Shown piece after piece: positions 51,898-62,626 of a DNA stretch of 64,000 bases. The stretch comes from Arthrobacter sp. C9C5 (GTDB taxonomy: Bacteria > Actinomycetota > Actinomycetes > Actinomycetales > Micrococcaceae), in the NCBI RefSeq assembly GCF_013359735.1, contig NZ_JABFMX010000001.1, forward strand, positions 186,001 to 250,000, in the 5' to 3' direction. Positions within the stretch are counted from its first letter, which is position 1. Every line of letters begins with the position of its first letter. The notes beneath the pieces are model-generated. The model did no database searches. It was given only the letters and a program-made list of their open reading frames with translations, and was not told the DNA's origin. The position numbers were made by a program, and so were the translations under genes.

Positions 51898-51936
51898 ACG
51901 GGCCGGAGAACGTCCCCGCGACGTTCTCCGGCCCGT
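51898..51936 (+). terminator. Strong hairpin after secF
   Basis: A perfect 17-bp stem (51898-51914 with 51920-51936) and 5-nt loop separate secF from relA. No T-tract follows. Confidence 0.75.
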
Positions 51937-52014
51937 GGCCGTTGGTCCCGGTTATCGAAGTATCCTGCTGCGGGAATAGACTTGAATAATTAACGGGTTG
52001 TGAGAGGTGCTTCA

Positions 52015-54408
52015 TTGGAAGAACGTTCGACGCCGGTGCCTGCAGCCCCGGCGGATAAGGCTACCGGCCAGGGGCCCCAGACTGGCGTGGTCGCTGCCGG
52101 ACGCCCGGACACGGCCGTGCCCGTCGACAACTCCGGAACCCGGCCCACCTTCCCCGGACGCCGCGAACGCACCCGCTCCCGGCTCGCGCGCCTGACCGGC
52201 CGCGGAACGCCCTCCTACTCGCCGATTCTGGAGCCGTTGCTGCGCACCGTGCGCGCCAACAACCCCAAGGACGACTTCGAACTCATCCAGCGCGCCTTCG
52301 TCGTGGCGGAACGATGCCACCGCGGACAAAAGCGCAAGAGTGGCGACCCGTACATCACGCACCCGGTGGCCGTGGCGACGATCCTGGCCGAGCTGGGATT
52401 GAGCGGGACGACGCTGGCCGCCGCGCTGCTGCACGATACCGTCGAGGACACCTCGTACACGCTGGATGATCTCAAGGGGGAGTTCGGTCCGGAGGTCGCC
52501 ATGCTGGTCGACGGCGTGACCAAGCTGGACAAGGTCAGCTTCGGCGAGGCCGCCCAGTCCGAGACCGTGCGCAAGATGGTCGTTGCCATGGCCAAGGACA
52601 TCCGCGTGCTTATGATCAAGCTCGCCGACCGGCTGCACAACGCCCGCACCTGGCGTTTCGTCTCAGCCGAGTCCTCGGCCCGCAAGGCCCGGGAAACCCT
52701 GGAGATCTTTGCGCCGCTCGCGCACCGGCTCGGCATGAACACGATCAAGTGGGAACTCGAGGACCTCTCCTTCGCCGCGCTGTACCCCAAGGTCTACGAG
52801 GAAATCGTGCGCATGGTGGGGGACCGCACCCCCGAGCGGGAGAAGAACCTCGCCGTCATCCGCAACCAGATCACCGAGGATCTGCGCGCGGCCAAGATCA
52901 AGGCCACGATCACCGGCCGGCCCAAGCACTATTACTCCATCTACCAGAAGATGATCGTCCGCGATAAGGACTTCGACGACATCAACGACCTGATGGGTGT
53001 CCGGGTTCTCGTCGACTCCGTGCGCGACTGTTATGCCGCCCTCGGAGCAATGCACTCGCGCTGGAACCCGCTTCCGGGCCGGTTCAAGGACTACATCGCG
53101 ATGCCCAAGTTCAACATGTACCAGTCTCTGCACACCACGGTGATCGGCCCGGGCGGCAAGCCGGTGGAAATCCAGATCAGGACCCATGAGATGCACCGCC
53201 GCGCCGAATACGGCGTCGCCGCGCACTGGAAGTACAAGGACCAGCCCAACCGCACGGCGGCCGGTCCGGGGAGCCCGCGCGACGGGGACATGGGCTGGCT
53301 GCGGTCCCTCGTGGACTGGCAGCAGGAAACCTCCGACCCCGGCGAGTTCCTCGATTCGCTGCGCTTCGAGATCAACGCCCGCGAAGTGTTCGTGTTCACG
53401 CCCAAGGGCGAGGTCATGGCCCTCCCGGCCGGTTCGACGCCGGTGGACTTTGCGTACGCGGTCCACACCGAAGTGGGGCACCGGACCATCGGCGCGCGCG
53501 TCAACGGCAAACTCGTGCCGCTCAACAGCGAACTCAACCACGGCGACTGGGTGGAGATCTTCACCTCCAAGGCCGAAGGCGCCGGCCCCAGCCAGGACTG
53601 GCAGCACTTCGTCAAGAGCGCCCGAGCGCGGAACAAGATCCGGCAGTGGTTCAGCAAGGAACGCCGCGAAGAGGCGATCGACCGCGGCAAGGAACTGCTC
53701 ACCAAGGCAATGCGCAAGCAGAACCTTCCGCTGCAGCGCCTGATGACGCACGACGCCCTCGCCGCGATTGCCGAGGACTTCAAGTACGCGGACATCTCCG
53801 GGCTCTACGCGGGCGTGGGCGACGGCCACACCTCGGCCCAGTCCGTGATGGAGCGGCTCGTCGAGAGCCTCGGAGGGAACGAAACTCCCGAGGACGACCT
53901 CACCGAGATCTCGATCCCGACGCAGGTCACCAAGACACGGTACTCGGACTCCGGCGTCGTGGTCCGCGGCGTGGACGACGTCTGGGTGAAGCTGGCACGC
54001 TGCTGCACCCCGGTGCCGCCGGACCCGATCCTGGGCTTCGTCACGCGCGGATCCGGCGTCTCCGTGCACCGGACCGATTGCACCAACGTGTCCGGCCTGA
54101 TGGACCAGCCGGACCGGATCGTTGAGGTGGAGTGGGCGCCGACCCAGTCCAGCGTCTTCCTGGTTGAAATCCAGGTCGAGGCCCTGGACCGCAAGTCCCT
54201 GCTCTCCGACGTCACCCGGGTCCTCTCCGAGAACCACGTCAACATCCTGGCCGCGAGCGTGCACACCTCCACCGACCGGGTGGCGATCTCCAAGTTCGCG
54301 TTCGAGATGGGCGATCCGAAGTACCTGAGCCACGTGCTCAGCGCCGTCCGGCGTATCGACGGTGTCTTCGACGTCTATCGGACCACGGGCAACCGCCGCC
54401 GCAGCTAG
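52015..54408 (+). CDS. relA: Bifunctional (p)ppGpp synthetase/hydrolase Rel
   Basis: A ~797-residue long RelA/SpoT homologue. Domains in order: a variable N-terminal extension (~1-65), HD hydrolase with [10 protein letters not shown], synthetase with [12 protein letters not shown] and the RxKD motif VRDKDFDD (typical of bifunctional enzymes), TGS ([21 protein letters not shown]), a Cys-containing domain ([12 protein letters not shown]) and ACT. It makes and degrades the stringent-response alarmone. TTG at 52015 is 7 nt from GAGAGG and is preferred; GTG at 52000 overlaps that site. Confidence 0.96.
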   Translation: MEERSTPVPAAPADKATGQGPQTGVVAAGRPDTAVPVDNSGTRPTFPGRRERTRSRLARLTGRGTPSYSPILEPLLRTVRANNPKDDFELIQRAFVVAERCHRGQKRKSGDPYITHPVAVATILAELGLSGTTLAAALLHDTVEDTSYTLDDLKGEFGPEVAMLVDGVTKLDKVSFGEAAQSETVRKMVVAMAKDIRVLMIKLADRLHNARTWRFVSAESSARKARETLEIFAPLAHRLGMNTIKWELEDLSFAALYPKVYEEIVRMVGDRTPEREKNLAVIRNQITEDLRAAKIKATITGRPKHYYSIYQKMIVRDKDFDDINDLMGVRVLVDSVRDCYAALGAMHSRWNPLPGRFKDYIAMPKFNMYQSLHTTVIGPGGKPVEIQIRTHEMHRRAEYGVAAHWKYKDQPNRTAAGPGSPRDGDMGWLRSLVDWQQETSDPGEFLDSLRFEINAREVFVFTPKGEVMALPAGSTPVDFAYAVHTEVGHRTIGARVNGKLVPLNSELNHGDWVEIFTSKAEGAGPSQDWQHFVKSARARNKIRQWFSKERREEAIDRGKELLTKAMRKQNLPLQRLMTHDALAAIAEDFKYADISGLYAGVGDGHTSAQSVMERLVESLGGNETPEDDLTEISIPTQVTKTRYSDSGVVVRGVDDVWVKLARCCTPVPPDPILGFVTRGSGVSVHRTDCTNVSGLMDQPDRIVEVEWAPTQSSVFLVEIQVEALDRKSLLSDVTRVLSENHVNILAASVHTSTDRVAISKFAFEMGDPKYLSHVLSAVRRIDGVFDVYRTTGNRRRS

Positions 54409-54421
54409 CATCCCGGCCCGG

Positions 54422-55105
54422 CTAGCAGTCCGGAACAGTGCCGCGGTCCTGTTCAGACAGCAGGGCCGCGAGCTTCGCCAGGGCCGACTTCCGGTACGGC
54501 AGCCGCGGCGTGGCTTCCACCGCCCGGATGAGCAGCCGCAGCCGCACCTCGAGCTCCGGAGCGGCCAGGAAGGCTCGGAGGGCCGGCAATGCCCGCTCTG
54601 CCTCCACATGCAGGGCGATGTCCACCGCCGTCCGCAGCGGGCTGGAGACCATGAGCCCGCCGAGACTGACGACGTCGAACGGCCCCAGCCGGACCTCATG
54701 GAAGGTGCAACCGCGGGTTGCCCGGAGGCTCGAAACGCGCCGGTTGGCGTCCACGAGTAAGGCGGTCCGGTCCGGTTCCCCGGCGCAGCCGTAGATCCAC
54801 GCCGCCGTCATCCGTCCCGCGACCACCCGCTGCCGGATTGGTGGCGGAATGGTGCAGGCGGCCGCCCGCGCGCGCAGCTGCGGGGTGGACGCGGCGCCGG
54901 GCGGCAGGTAACCGCGCTGGGAGAGTTGCGTCAGCACGCCGTCGTACGCCATGGCCTGCAGCTCCGCCCAGGAGAAGAGCGTCCCGGGGGAGTAGAGCAC
55001 CGGCGGGGCACCGCCGGGCTGGCCGGGACTGGAAGCCGGCTGGCCGGCAGCCGCGGGGCCGGCACGCGGGTGACTGGCGGCGGGGTAGCCGGGGCGCAAG
55101 GTCAT
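54422..55105 (-). CDS. AbiEi-like putative transcriptional regulator/antitoxin
   Basis: A 227-residue protein with a disordered Pro/Gly/Ala-rich N-terminus (~1-35), a winged-helix-like part (ELQAMAYDGVLTQLSQRGYLPP) and a middle section with RMTAAWIYGCAGEPD and VSSPLRTAVDIALHV. The pattern resembles actinobacterial AbiEi-family (type IV antitoxin) proteins, some of which carry a DUF559 nuclease domain; none is present here. No AbiEii-type toxin is adjacent, so it may be an orphan regulator. It is convergent with relA (13 bp). Confidence 0.55.
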   Translation of the reverse strand: MTLRPGYPAASHPRAGPAAAGQPASSPGQPGGAPPVLYSPGTLFSWAELQAMAYDGVLTQLSQRGYLPPGAASTPQLRARAAACTIPPPIRQRVVAGRMTAAWIYGCAGEPDRTALLVDANRRVSSLRATRGCTFHEVRLGPFDVVSLGGLMVSSPLRTAVDIALHVEAERALPALRAFLAAPELEVRLRLLIRAVEATPRLPYRKSALAKLAALLSEQDRGTVPDC

Positions 55106-55138
55106 TCAGCCATCGTGCCGCCTGGCCCCGGACACGAA

Positions 55139-55182
55139 ACAGGCCCCGTCCCGGTCATGTGGATAACCGGGGCGGGGCCTGT
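55139..55182 (-). terminator. Terminator after the DUF349 gene
   Basis: A 17-bp stem (55139-55155 with 55166-55182, one G-U) lies after the minus-strand DUF349 stop and is followed on that strand by TTTCG. Confidence 0.8.
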
Positions 55183-55197
55183 TGCTGGCCTCTACAC

Positions 55198-56853
55198 CTA
55201 GGAGAGTTCGCTGGCGGACCGCTCGAGCTGCTCAAGCCAGGCCTGGCGGGCCTCCAGGGCCTCCTGGGCTGCCTTGATCTTGCGCTCGTCCCCGGCCTTT
55301 TCGGCCTTGGCCAGATCGTCCTTGAGCCCCGCGATGGCAGACTCAAGCTGCGAGAGGGCGCTGTTGGTGCGGGCCTTCGTTTCCGGGTTCGAGCGCTTCC
55401 AGTTCTCGTCCTCGGCGTGGCGGACGGCGTCCTCCACCTTCCGCAGGCCGGCTTCGATCCGGCCCATGTCCGCGCGGGGAACCTTGCCGGCTTCCTCCCA
55501 GCGGTCACGGATGGACTGCAGCGCCTTCTTGGCCGCGGCGAGGTCCTTGATGGGGAGCAGCTCGTTGGCCTCCACCAGCAGGGCTTCCTTCACCTTGAGG
55601 TTCGCCCCGTACTCCTGGTCGATCTCCTCGTTGGCGGCCTGGCGGTTGGTGAAGAAGACGTCCTGAGCGGCGCGGAAACGCGCCCACAGGGCGTCGTCGT
55701 CCTTGCGGCTGGCGCGCGGCGATGCCTTCCACTGATCCATCAGGCGGCGGTATTCGCCGGCGGCGAAGCCCCAATCGGTTGAGGAGGACAGCGCCTCGGC
55801 CTCGCCGATCAGCTTTTCCTTGGCAGCCTTGGCCGCAGAGTTATTGCTGTCCAGCTGGGAGAAGTACGCGCGGCGGTGGCGGTCGAAGACGGTGCGGGCG
55901 GCGCGGAACCGCTTCCACAGCGCGTCCTCATTGCTGCGGCCAAGCCGGACGCCGCTCTTCTGGGCGGTCTTCCAGCTCTCGAAGAGCTCGTTCATCCGGG
56001 CACTGGAGGTCTTCCACTGGATCTGCGCGGGGTCGTGCCCGGCGATCTCCTCGGCCTCGGCCACGATCGCTTCGCGGGCAGCGAGCTCGGCCGCGCGGAC
56101 GGCGTCGTGCTCCGCCTTCTCGGTCTTTTCGAGTTCGGTGATCTGGCCCGACAGCGTGTCCAGGCGGCCCTCCGCGGCACGGAGATCGCCCACCATGTTG
56201 CGCTCGGCCAGCAGCTCGCGCAGGTGCGTGACCGTCTTCTGCATGTCCGTGGCGGGAGCCTTGGAAGCAACGCGCTGCTCGAGCAGGACGATCTGGGCAA
56301 CGACGTCGTCGTACTTGCGGGCGAAGTAGCCGAGGGCCTCATCATCGCTGACGCCCGGGTACTGGCCGACGGGATATTCCTCGCCATCGATGGTCAGGAA
56401 CACGTGGCCGTCGCCTTCGACGCGGCCCCAGCGTGCTGCCTCGGCAAGCGATGTGGCGCTCGAAGCGGGGGTGGCGGCGGGCGCGGCCAGCGACGGCGTT
56501 GCCTTCGGGCGTGCAGCGAAGGCGGCGGGTGACGGGGCCGGACGGGGCGCGGGAGCCGGGGCCGGGCGGGAATCCGGTGCGGATTCTGCGGCGGGCTCGG
56601 CAACGGCCTCGGGTTCCGCAATGGCCTCGGGCTGGACTGCTGCCTCGGCTTCAGCCTGCACGTCCGCCTCTGCCGGGGCGGCTGCTGGGTCGGCCTCCGG
56701 CGCTGCGGGCTCCGCCGCGGCCGCCTCCTGCACTTCCGGCGTTGCCGCGTTGGCGCCGCCGGGCTCGTTGGCCGCGTCGGTCACCGTAACCTCGGCTTCG
56801 GTCTCGTTGGCAGCTGCTGCCATTGTTTCGTCGGATTTCTGACTGTCTGTCAC
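55198..56853 (-). CDS. DUF349 repeat protein
   Basis: A 551-residue protein with an Ala/Glu/Pro low-complexity N-terminus (~1-140) and at least four helical DUF349 repeats (~250-520), each with a W..F..A.D.F....R pattern, for example LWKRFRAARTVFDRHRRAYF and LWARFRAAQDVFFTNRQAAN. The function of DUF349 is unknown; the repeats probably form a coiled, tRNA- or protein-binding scaffold. GTG start at 56853. It is 61 bp downstream of, and co-directional with, the PPIase gene. Confidence 0.88.
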   Translation of the reverse strand: MTDSQKSDETMAAAANETEAEVTVTDAANEPGGANAATPEVQEAAAAEPAAPEADPAAAPAEADVQAEAEAAVQPEAIAEPEAVAEPAAESAPDSRPAPAPAPRPAPSPAAFAARPKATPSLAAPAATPASSATSLAEAARWGRVEGDGHVFLTIDGEEYPVGQYPGVSDDEALGYFARKYDDVVAQIVLLEQRVASKAPATDMQKTVTHLRELLAERNMVGDLRAAEGRLDTLSGQITELEKTEKAEHDAVRAAELAAREAIVAEAEEIAGHDPAQIQWKTSSARMNELFESWKTAQKSGVRLGRSNEDALWKRFRAARTVFDRHRRAYFSQLDSNNSAAKAAKEKLIGEAEALSSSTDWGFAAGEYRRLMDQWKASPRASRKDDDALWARFRAAQDVFFTNRQAANEEIDQEYGANLKVKEALLVEANELLPIKDLAAAKKALQSIRDRWEEAGKVPRADMGRIEAGLRKVEDAVRHAEDENWKRSNPETKARTNSALSQLESAIAGLKDDLAKAEKAGDERKIKAAQEALEARQAWLEQLERSASELS

Positions 56854-56914
56854 CGCTAGAAGTCTTTCGCTTGGAGGGAAATACCGGCACCGCGGCCGCG
56901 AGGGCCCCGGCTGG

Positions 56915-57721
56915 TTACTTCAGAGAGAACGAGTCTATCGTGACTGGTTCCACAGGTGCGCCGTCCGTGGCGCTGGCGCCGGGTTTGACGCCGGCCGCCG
57001 CAATCTTGCTGACCACATCCAGCCCGGACGTGACCTTGCCGACCACGGTGTAGCCGCCGGCGGCGTCCGCGGGGATCACGGTGTCCTTGTAGACGATGAA
57101 GAACTGGGTTCCGTTGCCGTACGCGTTGCCGCCGGTCCGTGCCACGGCGATGGTGCCGGCCGGGTACTTGTTGTTGGCAGGGGTGTTCTCCAGCGGGCCC
57201 CAGGTGTACGCGGGGTCGCCGCTGCCGTCCCCGGACTTGGAACCGCACTGCAACACGCCGAAGGACGCGGCGGTGGTAAGCCGGTGGCAGCTGAGGCCCT
57301 TGTAGAAGTTCTTGTCCGCGAGGGACTTGAACACGGCGGCCGCCTGCGGGGCCTTGCTGCCGTCCAGGGAGACCCCCAGGTTGCCGCGGTTGAGGGCCAG
57401 GGTGCCGGTGAAGGTCTTGCCGGCCGCGGTCTCCGGCTTCGGAATATTCGCGCCGTTGCTCGCGGCGGGGGACGGTGTCGCGGAGGCCGAGGGGCTCTGC
57501 AGCCCGGCCTCCGCAGCCTTGAACTCGTCCTCGCTGGGGTTGCTGGAAAACACCGTCAGCTGCAGCACGACGGCGAGGACGAGGGCGGCGGCGCCGCCGG
57601 CGGTCGCGAGGAGATTGTCGCGTTTCCGGCGTTTGTCCTGCTCCCGGCGCAGCTCGCGCTTCGCCTCCATCTGCTGGACGCGCCGCTTGGCTTCGCGGGC
57701 GCTCCGTGAACTGGCCGCCAA
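56915..57721 (-). CDS. Cyclophilin-type peptidyl-prolyl isomerase, membrane-anchored
   Basis: A 268-residue protein with a strongly basic cytoplasmic start (~1-37), one membrane helix (~38-57), a Ser/Pro/Ala linker and a C-terminal cyclophilin domain. SCHRLTTAASFGVLQCGS corresponds to the FHR...QGG active site and NGTQFFIVYKD to the conserved core. It likely aids folding outside the membrane. TTG start at 57721 is fixed by AGGAGG 5 nt upstream. In position it matches M. tuberculosis ppiB, between rel and hisS. Confidence 0.9.
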   Translation of the reverse strand: MAASSRSAREAKRRVQQMEAKRELRREQDKRRKRDNLLATAGGAAALVLAVVLQLTVFSSNPSEDEFKAAEAGLQSPSASATPSPAASNGANIPKPETAAGKTFTGTLALNRGNLGVSLDGSKAPQAAAVFKSLADKNFYKGLSCHRLTTAASFGVLQCGSKSGDGSGDPAYTWGPLENTPANNKYPAGTIAVARTGGNAYGNGTQFFIVYKDTVIPADAAGGYTVVGKVTSGLDVVSKIAAAGVKPGASATDGAPVEPVTIDSFSLK

Positions 57722-57842
57722 AAGTCCTCCTGGTTGTAGGGCCGCACCCCGGGCCGCGCCGTCGGCGCTGATCCGGGGGCAACACGCAAGCTGCCAGCAG
57801 CCGCCGCCCTAGAGCTGCGCATTAGAGATGCGCGCGCCGAAA

Positions 57843-57873
57843 GCATAAACTGACTGCCGCACACAGTTTATGC
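57843..57873. promoter_or_regulatory. Palindrome in the PPIase - hisS divergent region
   Basis: GCATAAACTG (57843-57852) and CAGTTTATGC (57864-57873) form a perfect 10-bp inverted repeat with an 11-nt spacer. It may be a repressor operator or an mRNA hairpin in the hisS leader. Confidence 0.55.
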
Positions 57874-57945
57874 ACGACTGGCCGGTCAGCGCGCGACGCC
57901 GCGGCCGTTGCAGCCGCCGTCGTTATCAGAGGAGAAAATTCCACC

Positions 57946-59310
57946 ATGGCACGCACCGCCTCCCTGTCCGGATTCCCCGAGTGGCTTCCCGAGGAGCGGC
58001 TGGTGGAACTGCATGTGCTGGACACCCTGCGGCGGACCTTTGAACTGCACGGCTTCTCCTCCATCGAGACGCGTGCCGTGGAGACGGTGGGACAGTTGCT
58101 CCGCAAGGGCGAAATCGACAAAGAGGTTTACGGCCTCAGCCGGCTGCAGGACGACGAGGGCGCCGGCGACGCTGCGACCGACCCAGCCGCGTCCCACAAA
58201 GCGGATCCGCACGCCCTGGCCCTGCACTACGACCTCACCGTGCCGTTCGCGCGCTACGTCGTGGAGAACGCCGGCTACCTGGCGTTCCCGTTCCGGCGCT
58301 ACCAGATCCAGAAGGTCTGGCGCGGTGAGCGTCCGCAGGAGGGTCGCGCCCGCGAGTTCACCCAGGCGGACATCGACATCGTCGGCGACGGCGAGCTGCC
58401 GTTCCGCTACGACGTCGAGATCGCGCTGGTGATCGCGGAGGCGCTGGGCGCCCTTCCGATCCCGGACTTCCTGCTCCGGGTCAACAACCGCAAACTGGCC
58501 GAGGGCTTCTACAACGGCATCGGCCTGACCGACACTGCCGGCGTGCTGCGCAGCATCGACAAGCTCGAGAAGATCGGCGCGGCCAAGGTCGCGGAGCTGC
58601 TCAAGACCGAGCTCGGCGCCACCGAGGAGCAGGCCCAGGCCGCGCTCAAGCTGGCCGGAATCCGCACCGGGGACACCTCCTTCGTGCAGCAGGTCCGGGC
58701 GCTCGGCGTGAGCAACGAGCTGCTCGAGGAAGGCCTCAACGAGCTTGAGCAGGTCATAGCCGCCGCCGTCCAGCGCGCGCCGGGCAAGGTGGTCGCGGAC
58801 CTCAGCATCGCCCGCGGGCTGGACTACTACACCGGAACCGTGGTGGAAACCGTCCTGGTGGGCCACGAGCAGCTGGGTTCGATCTGCTCCGGCGGCCGGT
58901 ACGACGCGCTGGCGAGCAAGGGCAACCGGAAGTTCCCCGGCGTCGGACTGTCGATCGGCGTGACCCGGCTGGTGTCGCGCATGCTCAGCCAGGAGCTGGC
59001 CAAGGCGTCCCGGGCCGTGCCCACCGCCGTGCTGGTGGCGCTCAACAACGACGAGAGCTGGGGCGCGGCGCAGGACGTCGCGGCGCAGCTGCGGGCCCGC
59101 GGAATCGCCACCGAGGTCGCGGCAAAGGCAGAGAAGTTCGGCAAGCAGATCAAGTTCGCCGACCGCCGCGGCATCCCGTTCGTCTGGTTCACCGACGACG
59201 ACGGCAAGCACCAGGTCAAGGACATCCGCACCGGCGAACAGGGCGACGCCGATCCGGCCAGCTGGACGCCGGCCGAGGAGGACCTGCACGTCCGCGTGAC
59301 CAGGGCCTAA
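57946..59310 (+). CDS. hisS: Histidyl-tRNA synthetase
   Basis: A 454-residue class II synthetase. LHYDLTVPFARYV (motif 1 side), FRRYQIQKVWRGERPQ (motif 2), the histidine loop RGLDYYTGTVVET, and SGGRYDALA/GVGLSIGVTRL (motif 3) are complete, followed by the anticodon domain. The form with PEWLPEERLVE at the start is typical of actinobacteria. AGAGGAG precedes the ATG by ~11 nt. Confidence 0.97.
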   Translation: MARTASLSGFPEWLPEERLVELHVLDTLRRTFELHGFSSIETRAVETVGQLLRKGEIDKEVYGLSRLQDDEGAGDAATDPAASHKADPHALALHYDLTVPFARYVVENAGYLAFPFRRYQIQKVWRGERPQEGRAREFTQADIDIVGDGELPFRYDVEIALVIAEALGALPIPDFLLRVNNRKLAEGFYNGIGLTDTAGVLRSIDKLEKIGAAKVAELLKTELGATEEQAQAALKLAGIRTGDTSFVQQVRALGVSNELLEEGLNELEQVIAAAVQRAPGKVVADLSIARGLDYYTGTVVETVLVGHEQLGSICSGGRYDALASKGNRKFPGVGLSIGVTRLVSRMLSQELAKASRAVPTAVLVALNNDESWGAAQDVAAQLRARGIATEVAAKAEKFGKQIKFADRRGIPFVWFTDDDGKHQVKDIRTGEQGDADPASWTPAEEDLHVRVTRA

Positions 59311-59323
59311 ACCTTCCGCGCGC

Positions 59324-60637
59324 TCATTTCCCGCTGCCCCGGCGAAGCTGCAGCACCAGGAAACGTCCGGCTATCCCGACCGCGAGCACGGCAGCCATGC
59401 CCAGCACCGAAGCGGGCGGCAGGGTGAGCGCCAGGACCAGGCATCCGAGGAAGCCCATCACGTTGAGCCAGCGCGGGGCGTGCCAGGGCCGGCCCTCCAG
59501 GGTGAAGGCCGCGGCGTTGGACACGGCGTAGTAGATCAGTACCCCGAAGCTCGAGAATCCGACCACGGTTATCACGTTGGTGCTGAGCAGCAGGACGATG
59601 ACGACGGCAGCGACGGCCAGTTCCGCCACAAACGGAACCGTGTGTGCGCCGCCCACCCGTGCCAGCGGGGCGGGCAGGTCGCCTTCCCGTGCCATGGCCA
59701 GGGTGGTCCTGCCTACCCCGGTGATGAGGGCCAGCAGCGCGCCAAGGCACGCGGCCGCCGCCCCGGCCTGGACGAAGGGAACGCCGGAGTTGAGCCGGGA
59801 GGCTGCCACCGCATCCAGCAGCGGCGCCGTCGAACCCGCCAGCTGCTGAGCGGGCAGGTGCCACTGCAGGAGGGCAGCGAGTCCGAGGTAAATCACAAAG
59901 GCGCCGGCCAGCGCGGCCAGGATGGCCCGCGGGATGGTGCGGGTCGGGTCCTTGACCTCCTCGCCAAGTGTGGCGATCCGCGCGTATCCGGCGAAGGCAA
60001 AAAACATCAGCCCGGCCGCAGGAAGGACGCCCCACCCGCCGGCGGAGAGCGCCGCGGGGTATGCCGGAGCCGCCGTCACTGCCGCGGCCCCTTCCGGGTG
60101 CGGGCCCAGCAGCGACGCCACGGCGACGAACACCAGCGTGGCCAGCACCACGGCAAGCAGGATCCTGGTCAGCAGTGCCGTACGCGTGATGCCGAGCAGG
60201 TTAACCCCGGTGAGAACCACGACGGCGGCGACCGCCAGCGGCGTAGCGTAGGCCGGCGCCACGTAGTGCCCGAATGTGAGCGCCATTGCCGCGCAAGAGG
60301 CCGTCTTGCCCGTCACGAAGCCCCAGCCGGCGATGAAGCCGGGCCATTCGCCGAGCTGCCGCCGGCCGTAAACATAGGTACCGCCGCTGGCAGGGTATTT
60401 AGCCGCCAACTGCGCCGACGCGACGGCGTTGCAGTAGGCGATGACTCCGGCCACGGCCACTGCGACGGTCAGCAGCGGCCCGGCCAGGGCGGCGGCGGGG
60501 GAGAAGACCACGAACACGCCGGCGCCCAGCATCGAGCCGAGGCCGATTGCCGTTGAATCGAAGACGCCGAGCCGGCGCTGGAGCTGCTGCTGGCCGGGCC
60601 GGCCACCGGAATGGGTTCCGTGATGCCGAGTTGCCAT
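59324..60637 (-). CDS. APC-superfamily amino acid permease
   Basis: A 437-residue transporter with 12 helices. [20 protein letters not shown] is the substrate-binding first helix of the APC fold, and [20 protein letters not shown] the conserved sixth-helix region. It probably imports an amino acid by proton symport. It is convergent with hisS (13 bp) and divergent from aspS; the shared 121-bp upstream region holds inverted repeats. Confidence 0.9.
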   Translation of the reverse strand: MATRHHGTHSGGRPGQQQLQRRLGVFDSTAIGLGSMLGAGVFVVFSPAAALAGPLLTVAVAVAGVIAYCNAVASAQLAAKYPASGGTYVYGRRQLGEWPGFIAGWGFVTGKTASCAAMALTFGHYVAPAYATPLAVAAVVVLTGVNLLGITRTALLTRILLAVVLATLVFVAVASLLGPHPEGAAAVTAAPAYPAALSAGGWGVLPAAGLMFFAFAGYARIATLGEEVKDPTRTIPRAILAALAGAFVIYLGLAALLQWHLPAQQLAGSTAPLLDAVAASRLNSGVPFVQAGAAAACLGALLALITGVGRTTLAMAREGDLPAPLARVGGAHTVPFVAELAVAAVVIVLLLSTNVITVVGFSSFGVLIYYAVSNAAAFTLEGRPWHAPRWLNVMGFLGCLVLALTLPPASVLGMAAVLAVGIAGRFLVLQLRRGSGK

Positions 60638-60758
60638 GGCGGGTGGGTCCTTTTCAACGGGTAAACTCGAACGGGATCGTTCCAGTAGCGATCAAAAAGA
60701 GCGTCATTCCTTAATATCGCTTTTGATTTTCCCTCAGTCTTCTTCAGAAAGGCGTGCT

Positions 60759-62540
60759 GTGCTGCGCACACATGACCTCGGATCGCTTCGCTCCGAGCAC
60801 ATTGGACAAACCGTAACCCTCGCCGGCTGGGTCGGCCGGCGTCGTGACCACGGTGGTGTCGCATTCGTGGACCTGCGCGACGCTTCGGGCGTCGCCCAGG
60901 TCGTCGTCCGCGAAGAAGAGGTCTTCCACGGCCTCCGCAACGAGTTCGTGCTGCAGGTAATCGGCACCGTTTCCAAGCGCCCCGCGGGCAACGAGAACCC
61001 GGCGCTGGCTACCGGCGAGATCGAGGTCATGGCCGAGAAGGTCACCATCCTCAACACCTCCGACCCGCTGCCGTTCCAGATCGACGAGCACGTTGAAGTG
61101 GGCGAGGAAGCCCGCCTCAAGCACCGCTACCTGGACCTGCGCCGCCCGGGCCCCGCCCGCAACCTGCGCCTGCGCTCCGAAGCCAACCGGGTAGCCCGCG
61201 AGCTGCTGCACCAGGACGGCTACGTCGAGATCGAGACACCCACGCTGACGCGCTCGACGCCGGAAGGCGCCCGCGACTTCGTTGTCCCCGCCCGCCTCGC
61301 ACCGGGTTCCTGGTACGCGCTGCCGCAGTCGCCGCAGCTCTTCAAGCAGCTCCTGCAGGTCGGCGGCTTCGAGAAGTACTACCAGATCGCCCGCTGCTAC
61401 CGCGACGAGGATTTCCGCGCCGACCGCCAGCCGGAGTTCACCCAGCTCGACATTGAAGCCAGCTTCGTGGAGCAGGATGACATCATCGGCCTCGGCGAAA
61501 GCATCGTGAAGGCGCTGTGGAAGCTGATCGACGTCGAGATTCCCACCCCGATCCAGCGCATCACCTACAACGACGCTATGGCCCGCTACGGCTCGGACAA
61601 GCCGGACCTGCGCTTCGGTCTGGAGCTGACCGAGCTCACCGAGTTCTTCAAGGACACCAACTTCGGTGTCTTCAAGGCGCCCTACGTGGGTGCCGTCGTG
61701 ATGCCGGGCGGCGCCTCGCAGGCCCGCCGGGCCCTCGACGCCTGGCAGGAATGGGCAAAGCAGCGCGGCGCCAAGGGCCTCGCCTACGTGCTGTACAAGG
61801 AAGACGGCGAACTTGCCGGCCCCGTGGCCAAGAACCTGACCGAGACCGAACGCGCCGGCCTCGCCGAAGCTGTCGGCGCCAAGCCGGGCGACTGCATCTT
61901 CTTTGCCGCCGGTGAGAAGACCCCGTCCCGTGCGCTGCTCGGCGCCGCCCGGGTTGAGATCGGCCACCGCACCGGCCTGATCAACCCGAGTGACTGGGCC
62001 TTCTGCTGGGTCGTCGACGCGCCGATGTTCGAACCGGCAGCGGCAGCAGTCGCGTCCGGCGACGTCGCCGTCGGCGGCGGCAAGTGGACGGCCGTGCACC
62101 ACGCGTTCACGTCGCCCAAGCCGGAATTCATGGACAGCTTCGACACGGACCCGGAAACCGCACTGGCCTACGCCTACGACATCGTCTGCAACGGCAACGA
62201 AATCGGCGGCGGCTCCATCCGTATCCACCAGGGCGACATCCAGGAGCGGGTCTTCAAGGTCATGGGCCTCTCGCACGAGGATGCGCAGGAGAAGTTCGGC
62301 TTCCTGCTCGAGGGCTTCAAGTTCGGCGCGCCCCCGCACGGCGGCATCGCGTTCGGCTGGGACCGCGTCGTCTCGCTGCTCGCGGGCGTGGACTCCATCC
62401 GCGACGTCATCGCCTTCCCGAAGTCCGGCGGCGGCTACGACCCGCTGACCCAGGCGCCCGCGCCCATCACGGCGCAGCAGCGCAAGGAGGCCGGCGTCGA
62501 CTTCAAGCCGGAGGCCAAGAAGGACGAGGGCTCCAAGTAG
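60759..62540 (+). CDS. aspS: Aspartyl-tRNA synthetase
   Basis: A 593-residue bacterial-type class IIb synthetase: an OB-fold anticodon domain ([20 protein letters not shown]), catalytic motif 2 ([20 protein letters not shown]), the GAD insert (~300-420), and motif 3 ([14 protein letters not shown]). GTG at 60759 is 6 nt after GAAAGG and starts the conserved LRTHDLG segment. Whether it also charges tRNA-Asn cannot be told from the sequence read here. Confidence 0.97.
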   Translation: MLRTHDLGSLRSEHIGQTVTLAGWVGRRRDHGGVAFVDLRDASGVAQVVVREEEVFHGLRNEFVLQVIGTVSKRPAGNENPALATGEIEVMAEKVTILNTSDPLPFQIDEHVEVGEEARLKHRYLDLRRPGPARNLRLRSEANRVARELLHQDGYVEIETPTLTRSTPEGARDFVVPARLAPGSWYALPQSPQLFKQLLQVGGFEKYYQIARCYRDEDFRADRQPEFTQLDIEASFVEQDDIIGLGESIVKALWKLIDVEIPTPIQRITYNDAMARYGSDKPDLRFGLELTELTEFFKDTNFGVFKAPYVGAVVMPGGASQARRALDAWQEWAKQRGAKGLAYVLYKEDGELAGPVAKNLTETERAGLAEAVGAKPGDCIFFAAGEKTPSRALLGAARVEIGHRTGLINPSDWAFCWVVDAPMFEPAAAAVASGDVAVGGGKWTAVHHAFTSPKPEFMDSFDTDPETALAYAYDIVCNGNEIGGGSIRIHQGDIQERVFKVMGLSHEDAQEKFGFLLEGFKFGAPPHGGIAFGWDRVVSLLAGVDSIRDVIAFPKSGGGYDPLTQAPAPITAQQRKEAGVDFKPEAKKDEGSK

Positions 62541-62561
62541 CCTGACCTGATCAGCAGCAAG

Positions 62562-62588
62562 GGCTCCCCGGGCAACCGGGGGGCCTTT
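62562..62588 (+). terminator. Rho-independent terminator after aspS
   Basis: A 10-bp GC stem (62562-62571 with 62576-62585) with GCAA loop is followed by TTT. Confidence 0.75.
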
Positions 62589-62626
62589 GCCGTGGAACGG
62601 GCAGCCTTTTGACGGAGGATTCGAAC

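Noticed and set aside
60667..60684. TCGAAC...GTTCCA as a third LexA box, upstream of aspS
   Set aside because: The half-sites are 6 nt apart instead of 4 and the second is degenerate, so it does not fit the LexA spacing.
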